Of a stretch of 64,000 nucleotides of DNA, positions 57,203-64,000 are shown in pieces. Below the pieces are notes generated by a model. The model saw only the letters and a program-made list of their open reading frames with translations. It made no database searches and was not told the origin of the DNA. Origin of the DNA: JBFHIZ01 sp963666475 (GTDB lineage Bacteria; Bacillota; Clostridia; Lachnospirales; Lachnospiraceae). The stretch is from the NCBI GenBank assembly GCA_963666475.2, contig OY762821.2:186001-250000 (forward strand). Direction: 5' to 3'. The first letter of the stretch is position 1, and every line of letters starts with the position of its first letter. Position numbers and translations under genes: made by a program.

Positions 57203-59824
57203 ATGCAGACAAAAAAGAAGATTTTGATTGCAGATGCAAATGCAGTCAGCCGCTCTATCCTGGTCGATATCTTTCGTGAACAATATGTGGTATTGGAAAC
57301 AGAAGATGGGGAAGATGCAATTCGTATCATGCGAAAAGAAGGCGATGTCTCCGTCGTACTTTTTGATCTTGAATTGCCGAAAATTGATGGGTTTACATTT
57401 TTAAAAGAAATTAGGAAGTTTCCTGAATTATTAAATATTCCAGTGATTATTACTTCGGAAAAAAGTAATAAAAAACATGAAATGGATGCACTTTCTTTAG
57501 GTGCATCAGATTTTTTGGCGCGTCCAGAACATTTGGATGTTGTGAAACACAAAGTGCATGCACTCATACGTTTAAATTCTGCTTATGAAATTTTAAATAC
57601 CATGGAATATGATTTGACAACAGGATTACATACAAGAGAATATCTATATGCTTCGATAAAAGAGACTTTGCTGAGCGATAAAGGCCAAAATTATGATGTT
57701 GTTTTTGGTGATATTATGGGATTCAAAGTCTTAAGTGACATCTTTGGAGAGGAAGTATCAGAAGATATCATTAAGATTGCAGGTACTGCGCAAAGGGATA
57801 TGTTCGGGGATGATGTCTTGACCTGTAGATATGGGGAAGATACTTTTATGACATTTCTTCCACACAGAGAGGCATACCCAATTGAAGATTTTGTGGAACT
57901 AAATAAAAAATTGACAAGTTTAATGCCGTATGCAAATGTCGCGATGAAGTTTGGAATCTATCAAAATGTGGATCGTAGAAGATCTCCACGTACGATTTGC
58001 GACCGTGCAATTCTTGCGCAAAAAACAATTAAGTCACTTTACGATCATTATGTGACTTTTTATGATCAAAATATCCGTGAAAAATATCTCGAAGAAAGAA
58101 ATTTGATTGAAGGTATGAAATCTGCAATTGAAGAAAAACAGTTAAAAGTTTATCTTCAACCGAAATATCATATGAAAAACAATCGCATTCTTGGCGCGGA
58201 AGCTTTGGTACGGTGGGAACATCCAGAAAAAGGGCTATTATCACCAGGTGCATTTGTTCCGATCTTTGAAAGACATGGATACATTGAACAGATGGATTTT
58301 TATGTGTGGGAGGAAGCCTGCGCAATATACAAAGAAATGAAAGATGAAGGAATTTGCGTCGTCCCAATTTCTGTCAATGTGTCACGTGTAGAGTTAAACA
58401 ATACAAAGTTGCCAGAAATCTTGCTGGGACTTACCAGAAAATACGATATGATTCCGAGTGAACTTCATTTGGAAATTACAGAAAGTGCATATATTGATAA
58501 TCAAAAGGTGATTAATGAGGCAATCCGGAATTTGAAAAATGCTGGATTTATGATTGAAATGGATGATTTCGGTACTGGGTATTCTTCGCTGAATATGTTG
58601 AGTGAAATGCCAATTAATGTATTAAAAATTGACATGCGTTTTATACAGACCTCAAGCAATACGGATACAAGTAAGAGCATTATGGGATTTGTTATCAGCT
58701 TGGGAAAATGGATCCATGTAGATGTAATCGTAGAAGGTGTAGAGACAAAAGAGCAGATCGATATGTTGAAAGAAATGGACTGTAATTATGTCCAAGGGTA
58801 TTATTATGCAAAACCGATGCCGAAAGATGAATTCAAGGCTCTTTTGATAGAAAACAATAAAAAGTACTTAAATAGCAGTTGCGAAGTAATCAAGGATCGT
58901 GGAGAACCAGCAAGTATCTTTACTACAGTTACAAAAAATCAAGAGAACAAGAAGATTCTTTTGATTGTAGATGACATGGAAGTAAACCGTGCGGCTATAC
59001 GAAAGGTTTTTGCTCCATATTATACAATTGCGGAAGCTAGTAATGGGGAAGCGGCTTTGTTGTTTATGAAAAAGCATGTGAAGAATATTGAAATATTGCT
59101 TTTGGATTTATTTATGCCTGTTATGGATGGATTTCAACTTATGAATGAGTTGTCCGAAGATTCGAAATTGCAAGATATTCCAATTATTATCACCTCAGAA
59201 GCTGGAGATAATTCCGAAGTCCGGGCATACCAAATGGGAGCACAGGACTATATTACAAAGCCATTTGTGCCTGATGTACTGCTGTTTCGAGTGAAAAACG
59301 TGGTGGATGCTGCAGTATATCGCAGAAAACAGAAGGAAATTGAGCGTAAGAAAGAGTTAATCGAAGAAGCTTATAAAGATTTTATGACAAACACTTTGAA
59401 TCGAAGAGGTCTCACGAAAGTTTGGGAAGACCTTCCGGAGACGTGCAATGGATTATTTGCTTTGTTTGTCATTGATGTGGATGATTTTAAAAAGTACAAT
59501 GACGAAAGCGGACATATGCAGGGGGATCAGATTTTAATTCGATTTGTAAATAACTTGCGTGCAATTCTTAGAAGTGATGACATTATTGCCAGAGTGGGCG
59601 GAGATGAGTTTGTGGCAATTATTACAAACATGCATTCCAAAGAAGCAGTAGAAGGAAAGGCGCAGATTATCTGTGAAAAGATAGGTGTTCCAATTTCGCT
59701 TGGTGGTGTGTGCTTTACGGAAAGACCGGACGACATTCACAAGATTTCATCAAAGGCAGAAGAACTGATGTATGAAGTAAAAAGAACACAAAAAGGTGGT
59801 TTTCAGATTTTTCAAAAAAATTAA
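57203..59824 (+). CDS. REC-GGDEF-EAL-REC-GGDEF signalling protein
   Basis: 873 residues from ATG 57203 (AAAGGA upstream; ATG 57161 lacks a site). REC1 with phospho-Asp D55 (LFDLELPKIDG); GGDEF1 (about 130-290) with degenerate signature CRYGEDTF, so no cyclase; EAL (about 300-545) with EALVRWEHP, DDFGTGYSSL, IVEGVET intact; REC2 (about 580-695, LLDLFMPVMDG); GGDEF2 (about 720-873) with intact RVGGDEF. It could both make and break c-di-GMP under two input signals. Soluble. Confidence 0.9.
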   Translation: MQTKKKILIADANAVSRSILVDIFREQYVVLETEDGEDAIRIMRKEGDVSVVLFDLELPKIDGFTFLKEIRKFPELLNIPVIITSEKSNKKHEMDALSLGASDFLARPEHLDVVKHKVHALIRLNSAYEILNTMEYDLTTGLHTREYLYASIKETLLSDKGQNYDVVFGDIMGFKVLSDIFGEEVSEDIIKIAGTAQRDMFGDDVLTCRYGEDTFMTFLPHREAYPIEDFVELNKKLTSLMPYANVAMKFGIYQNVDRRRSPRTICDRAILAQKTIKSLYDHYVTFYDQNIREKYLEERNLIEGMKSAIEEKQLKVYLQPKYHMKNNRILGAEALVRWEHPEKGLLSPGAFVPIFERHGYIEQMDFYVWEEACAIYKEMKDEGICVVPISVNVSRVELNNTKLPEILLGLTRKYDMIPSELHLEITESAYIDNQKVINEAIRNLKNAGFMIEMDDFGTGYSSLNMLSEMPINVLKIDMRFIQTSSNTDTSKSIMGFVISLGKWIHVDVIVEGVETKEQIDMLKEMDCNYVQGYYYAKPMPKDEFKALLIENNKKYLNSSCEVIKDRGEPASIFTTVTKNQENKKILLIVDDMEVNRAAIRKVFAPYYTIAEASNGEAALLFMKKHVKNIEILLLDLFMPVMDGFQLMNELSEDSKLQDIPIIITSEAGDNSEVRAYQMGAQDYITKPFVPDVLLFRVKNVVDAAVYRRKQKEIERKKELIEEAYKDFMTNTLNRRGLTKVWEDLPETCNGLFALFVIDVDDFKKYNDESGHMQGDQILIRFVNNLRAILRSDDIIARVGGDEFVAIITNMHSKEAVEGKAQIICEKIGVPISLGGVCFTERPDDIHKISSKAEELMYEVKRTQKGGFQIFQKN

Positions 59825-59874
59825 TCTGTAAATATAGAAAAGAAATGGACTCATGTGAATGAGCCCATTTTTTT

Positions 59875-60453
59875 TTATTCGCTTTGTACGATATATTGCC
59901 TGATGTTCGGTATTTTTACAAGAAGTGGATATAGAGCTAATGCAAGAACGATGCCTGCAGTTCCTTGTAAACAGTTCATAAAGATTCCGCCAAGTGCAGA
60001 AGTGATACCGGCGATTAACGTTTCCCCGGAAACACTGCTATTTAACATCATGGTGAAGATGACTTCTGTGCAGAAATATCCAAAAATAACAATGAGTTCA
60101 GAAAGCACTGCGCCAGTCAGAAGTGCTGGGATCACATTGCTTGAAGTGGAACGCTTTTTGATTTTTTGATAAGTAAGTCCGCATATAGCAGCAGCGGAGA
60201 ATTTAATTAAGAATGTTGGTAGCATATATACAGCATAACCGGAGAGCCCATCCGCCAATAATGAGCCGATACCTGCGGCCAATCCACCTAAGACTGGACC
60301 AAGGATTACACCGGATAAGACGACAAAAGTGTCTCCGATGTGGATGTACCCACCACCTGGGGTTGGTACCTGAATAATCATGGTAGCAATACAGGTAAAT
60401 GCGGTTAAAAGACCAGCAATGACAAGGGTAAAAATGTTGTTTAACTTTTTCAT
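59875..60453 (-). CDS. ECF transporter S component
   Basis: 192 residues, six membrane segments. IQVPTPGGGYIHIGDTFVVLSGVILGPVLGGLAAGIGSLLADGLSGYAVYMLPTFLIKF is the typical S-component core. It would bind a vitamin or similar and join a shared EcfAAT module encoded elsewhere. The region upstream shows no riboswitch I can recognise, so the substrate stays open (folate/pantothenate-like layout). Confidence 0.85.
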   Translation of the reverse strand: MKKLNNIFTLVIAGLLTAFTCIATMIIQVPTPGGGYIHIGDTFVVLSGVILGPVLGGLAAGIGSLLADGLSGYAVYMLPTFLIKFSAAAICGLTYQKIKKRSTSSNVIPALLTGAVLSELIVIFGYFCTEVIFTMMLNSSVSGETLIAGITSALGGIFMNCLQGTAGIVLALALYPLLVKIPNIRQYIVQSE

Positions 60454-60564
60454 AGTGAGGATGCCTTCCTTTTGAATTTATTTTTGATAACCTTAGTTTA
60501 CATCAAAGTGGCATGATGTGAATATCCAATTTAAAAAAATATGACCATACCAGTTAATTATTCG

Positions 60565-60593
60565 TTGACACTAAAATTGAGCAATGTTAAAAT
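60565..60593 (+). promoter_or_regulatory. Strong predicted promoter
   Basis: TTGACA (60565-60570), 17 bases, TAAAAT (60588-60593) with TG one base before the -10. It is 47 bases before the ATG of the zinc-ribbon gene and well placed. Confidence 0.75.
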
Positions 60594-60639
60594 AATAAAT
60601 AGTGAAATTTAACCGACACCATTCATAGGAGGCTAGAAC

Positions 60640-61101
60640 ATGAAAACTTGTCCAACTTGTAATTCGCAGTTAAATGATGAAATTGTTTTTTGTCCACAAT
60701 GTGGAACCAATGTAAACACAGGAGAAAGACCAGTACAGATGCAACAACAAGTCGATCCTTATGATCATACCGCAGAGTTTGATGCGAGCGATATCTCAGA
60801 CGGTAAAGTATTTGCTATGCTGCCTTATTTGTTGGGAATTATGGGTGTCATCGCTGCAGGACTTGTAAGAAAAGATTCAAAGTATGTAAATTTTCATATC
60901 AAACAGGCAATTTTATTGATTGTTACTGACATGCTTTTAGGGATCGTTGCCGCAGTATTATGCTGGACAGTGATTGTTCCAATTGCCGCAGGAATCGCGA
61001 TTCTTGTAGTATTGGTATTAAAGATTATCGCTTTTTTCCAAGTGTGTGCTGGAAAAGCAAAAGAAGTAGCGATTATCAGAGAGTTAAACTTATTTAAATA
61101 A
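60640..61101 (+). CDS. Zinc-ribbon membrane protein (DUF4870-like)
   Basis: 153 residues: zinc ribbon CPTCNSQL...CPQCG (two CxxC), a Gln/Asp linker, then DUF4870-type membrane part (VFAMLPYLLGIMGVIAAGLVRKDSKYVNFHIKQAILLIVTDMLLG) with three to four segments. Role unknown; common in Clostridia. Own strong promoter. Confidence 0.8.
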   Translation: MKTCPTCNSQLNDEIVFCPQCGTNVNTGERPVQMQQQVDPYDHTAEFDASDISDGKVFAMLPYLLGIMGVIAAGLVRKDSKYVNFHIKQAILLIVTDMLLGIVAAVLCWTVIVPIAAGIAILVVLVLKIIAFFQVCAGKAKEVAIIRELNLFK

Positions 61102-61118
61102 TATATAAAAAAAGGTTA

Positions 61119-61335
61119 TGAGAAAGAGGAGTATGTACGGACCGCTTATCAGAGAGAATAGCAATTGCTGAGAGCTATTTTAAGAAGGTGTACAGAAGGT
61201 AGCTTTTGAACTGGGGTTCTGAACGGTAGTAAGAGTCCACGTTTGCCTACGTTACAGGGCTTAGAGAACAAAAAAAGGTGGTACCGCGATCATTCGCCCT
61301 TTGCTGAACATTCAGCAAGGGGCTTTTTTATTGTA
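61119..61335 (+). promoter_or_regulatory. T-box leader of valS
   Basis: The conserved T-box AAGGTGGTACCGCG lies at 61275-61288, followed by a terminator with GCCCTTTGCTG and CAGCAAGGGGC plus a T-run (61296-61329). Upstream is a long structured stem I region (61130-61240). GTA at 61199-61201 in AAGGTAGC is a candidate Val specifier codon. Uncharged tRNA-Val binding should prevent termination and allow valS expression. Confidence 0.85.
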
Positions 61336-61369
61336 CTTTGTAAAAAAACAAAAAAAGGATGGAAGAATT

Positions 61370-64000
61370 ATGAAAAAAGAATTGGAAAAAAATTACAATC
61401 CCCATGGGATGGAAGATCGATTATACGATAAATGGTTAGAAAAAAACTATTTTCATGCAGAAGTGGATCGCTCAAAGAAACCATTTACCATTGTGATTCC
61501 ACCTCCAAACATAACGGGACAGTTACATATGGGACATGCATTGGACAATGCGATGCAGGATATTTTAATACGTTTTAAAAGGATGCAAGGGTATAATGCT
61601 CTTTGGCAACCAGGAACGGACCATGCGAGTATTGCTACAGAAGTTAAAATCATTGAGAAAATGAAAGAAGAAGGATTATCCAAAGAAGACCTTGGAAGAG
61701 ACGGATTTTTAGAACGTGCGTGGGAATGGAAAGAAGAGTATGGTGGACGTATCATCAACCAGTTGAAAAAACTGGGGTCTTCTTGCGATTGGGAACGTGA
61801 ACGTTTTACGATGGACGAAGGGTGTAATCATGCAGTGACTGAGGTGTTCTGCAAACTGTATGAAAAAGGTATGATTTATAAAGGCAGTCGAATCATTAAC
61901 TGGTGTCCAGTATGCAACACATCAATTTCAGATGCTGAAGTTGAATACGAAGAACAAAACAGTTATTTTTGGCATATCAAATATCCGGTAATCGGAACGG
62001 ATCGATTTTTAGAATTTGCAACGACCAGACCAGAAACCATGCTTGGTGATACTGCCGTAGCGGTAAATCCAAATGATGAAAGATATGCTGACTTGATTGG
62101 TCAAAAAGTAATGCTTCCTTTTGTAAATCGCGAGATTCCTATTATTGCAGATGATTATGTAGATATGGAATTTGGAACAGGTGTCGTAAAAATTACGCCT
62201 GCTCATGACCCAAATGACTTTGAAGTGGGAAAACGTCATAATCTTCCTGAAATCAATATCATGAACGACGATGCAACGATTAACCATGAAGGTGGAAAAT
62301 TTGAAGGAATGGATCGTTATGATGCAAGAAAAGCAATTGTAAAAGAATTAGATGAAATGGGACTTTTGGTAAAAGTGCAGGAATACGCTCATAACGTAGG
62401 AATTCACGATCGTTGTCATTGCACAATTGAGCCAATGATTAAAAAACAGTGGTTCGTAAAAATGGATGAATTAATTAAACCAGCAGTAGAATCCGTGAAA
62501 TCTGGTGAAATCAAATTGATTCCAGAACGAATGAACAAAACTTATTTTAACTGGACCGATAATATTCGTGACTGGTGTATTTCCAGACAGTTATGGTGGG
62601 GACATCGTATCCCAGCATATTACTGTGAAGATTGTGGAAAAATTATTGTTTCCAAAGAAGCCCCTACACACTGTAGTAAATGTGGAAGTTCAAACATCGA
62701 GCAGGATCCAGATACATTAGATACTTGGTTTTCATCTGCTCTTTGGCCTTTCTCTACCTTGGGATGGCCAGAAAAAACGGAAGAATTGGATTATTTCTAT
62801 CCAACGGATGTATTAGTTACAGGATATGATATTATATTTTTCTGGGTTATTCGTATGATTTTCTCAGGTTATGACAGCATGCAGATGAAACCATTCCATA
62901 CTGTTTTATTCCATGGATTGGTAAGAGATTCAGAGGGACGCAAAATGTCAAAATCTCTTGGTAACGGAATCGATCCGCTTGAAATCATTAGCGAATATGG
63001 CGCAGATGCACTCAGATTTACGTTGATTACTGGTAACGCACCAGGAAATGATATGCGATTCTATATGGAACGTGTAGAAGCAAGCAGAAATTTTGCGAAT
63101 AAAGTTTGGAATGCTTCACGTTTCATTATGATGCATATGGGAGATCAGGAAATTCATCCAGTTGCGGAGTCGGCATTAGAGGCAGAAGATCGTTGGATTT
63201 TATCCAAAAAGAATCAGCTGGTTAAAGATGTGACAGAAAACATGGAACAGTATGAACTAGGAATTGCAGTTTCAAAAGTATATGATTTTGTATGGAATGA
63301 ATTTTGTGACTGGTATATTGAAATGGTAAAACCACGTTTGTTCGCAAGTGAACAAACTGAAAATAGAATGGCTGCTCTTTGGACGCTTAAAACGGTTTTG
63401 ATAGATGCGCTCAAATTATTACATCCATACATGCCATTTATTACAGAAGAAATCTTCTGTACACTGCAAGATGAAGAAGAGTCCATTATGGTATCCTCAT
63501 GGCCAGTACATGAAGATAAATGGAATTTTGAAAAAGAAGAAAATGCGATTGAAATTATTAAGGAAGCTGTTCGTGGTGTTCGTGCAGTGAGAAAAGATAT
63601 GAATGTACCACCAAGCAAGAAGGCACAGGTGTTTGTAGTATCTGAAAAGGAAGAACTTTTACGTGTGTTCGATGAAGGAAATACGTTCTTTTCATTGCTG
63701 GCATATGCGTCGGATTGTGTGACACAGACCGATAGAAGTGGAATTTCAGATGACGCAGTATCTGTAGTGATTCCGGATGCAACACTTTATATCCCATTTG
63801 ATGAATTGGTTGATCTTTCTCAAGAAATTGAACGATTAGAAAAAGAACAAGGCAAACTGCAGGGAGAAGTGAAGCGTAGTGCGGGAATGCTTGCAAACAA
63901 GAACTTTACGGATAAAGCGCCAGAGTCAAAAGTGTTGGAAGAGAAAGAAAAACTGAACAAATACGAGCAGATGTTAAAGCAGATCGAGGAAAGATTGGCT
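61370..64000 (+). CDS. valS: Valyl-tRNA synthetase, cut by window end
   Basis: 877 codons are in the window and the end of the coiled-coil C-terminal arm (LEEKEKLNKYEQMLKQIEERLA) is reached, so only a few residues can be missing. HIGH motif HMGH at 53-56, KMSKS motif at about 525-529 (GRKMSKSLGN), editing domain between, and zinc-type CEDCGK...CSKCGSS in the middle. Start ATG 61370 after GGATGGAAG. It charges tRNA-Val and is controlled by the T-box just upstream. Confidence 0.97.
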   Translation, partial: MKKELEKNYNPHGMEDRLYDKWLEKNYFHAEVDRSKKPFTIVIPPPNITGQLHMGHALDNAMQDILIRFKRMQGYNALWQPGTDHASIATEVKIIEKMKEEGLSKEDLGRDGFLERAWEWKEEYGGRIINQLKKLGSSCDWERERFTMDEGCNHAVTEVFCKLYEKGMIYKGSRIINWCPVCNTSISDAEVEYEEQNSYFWHIKYPVIGTDRFLEFATTRPETMLGDTAVAVNPNDERYADLIGQKVMLPFVNREIPIIADDYVDMEFGTGVVKITPAHDPNDFEVGKRHNLPEINIMNDDATINHEGGKFEGMDRYDARKAIVKELDEMGLLVKVQEYAHNVGIHDRCHCTIEPMIKKQWFVKMDELIKPAVESVKSGEIKLIPERMNKTYFNWTDNIRDWCISRQLWWGHRIPAYYCEDCGKIIVSKEAPTHCSKCGSSNIEQDPDTLDTWFSSALWPFSTLGWPEKTEELDYFYPTDVLVTGYDIIFFWVIRMIFSGYDSMQMKPFHTVLFHGLVRDSEGRKMSKSLGNGIDPLEIISEYGADALRFTLITGNAPGNDMRFYMERVEASRNFANKVWNASRFIMMHMGDQEIHPVAESALEAEDRWILSKKNQLVKDVTENMEQYELGIAVSKVYDFVWNEFCDWYIEMVKPRLFASEQTENRMAALWTLKTVLIDALKLLHPYMPFITEEIFCTLQDEEESIMVSSWPVHEDKWNFEKEENAIEIIKEAVRGVRAVRKDMNVPPSKKAQVFVVSEKEELLRVFDEGNTFFSLLAYASDCVTQTDRSGISDDAVSVVIPDATLYIPFDELVDLSQEIERLEKEQGKLQGEVKRSAGMLANKNFTDKAPESKVLEEKEKLNKYEQMLKQIEERLA

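Noticed and set aside
60454..60560. Riboswitch before the ECF S component gene
   Set aside because: I could not match the leader to TPP, FMN, preQ1, THF or cobalamin patterns.

Overview
The window looks like low-GC Firmicutes chromosome, most likely Clostridia/Lachnospiraceae. The evidence is AT-rich sequence with AGGAGG-type ribosome sites close to almost every gene, a T-box leader in front of valS, an ECF-transporter S component, RpiR, WYL and YesM-type regulators, lipoproteins with classical lipoboxes, a lipoprotein serpin of the kind known from gut Firmicutes, and PduL. No rRNA, tRNA, IS element, CRISPR array or recombinase gene is visible.

Region 1 (1-15.3 kb) is the unusual part. It is an accessory block of small single-gene units, nearly all on the + strand. 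They encode GNAT acetyltransferases, a nucleotidyltransferase-fold protein, lipoproteins with Ig-like or SH3-like tails, a second GpsA-like dehydrogenase, a phospholipase-C-like Zn protein, a P-loop kinase, an HD hydrolase, a double OB-fold protein and a LUD protein. After most genes, just before the next ribosome site, lies a short AT-rich box close to AATTTGAAKTTGWCGGG. Between intact genes are truncated genes cut and rejoined at or near these boxes: an acetyltransferase copy joined to a HAD tail, the start of a peptidase E, pieces of a TIGR04076-type gene and a methyltransferase tail. The layout is that of a gene-cassette array, but the box is far shorter than an integron attC site. It stops abruptly at about 15.3 kb.

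Region 2 (15.3-26 kb) has compact, partly translationally coupled genes: Nudix, membrane protein and lipoprotein metallopeptidase; XRE regulator and racemase; ferritin; a convergent RluA synthase; then two sister radical-SAM proteins and a HemN/HemW-like radical-SAM protein in one run.

Region 3 (26-48 kb) is rich in small-molecule enzymes: a WYL regulator divergent from a flavin-type oxidase, many more GNATs (including Nudix-GNAT and GNAT-GNAT fusions), PHP phosphatase, nucleoside phosphorylase, an Fe-S protein, a serpin lipoprotein and a peroxiredoxin. Two non-coding stretches (28.3-29.1 kb and 39.15-39.68 kb) share inverted TTGCCCAA/TTGGGCAA boxes followed by A-rich repeats, and each sits directly before a GNAT gene.

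Region 4 (48-52.7 kb, - strand) is a four-gene operon, ccdA - thioredoxin/MsrA/MsrB lipoprotein - response regulator - sensor kinase. It is an extracytoplasmic methionine sulfoxide repair system with its own two-component system. Region 5 (52.9-64 kb) is more housekeeping-like: TetR regulator, PduL, UMF1-type transporter with a phosphodiesterase, a REC-GGDEF-EAL-REC-GGDEF protein, an ECF S component, a zinc-ribbon membrane protein and T-box-controlled valS, cut by the window end.
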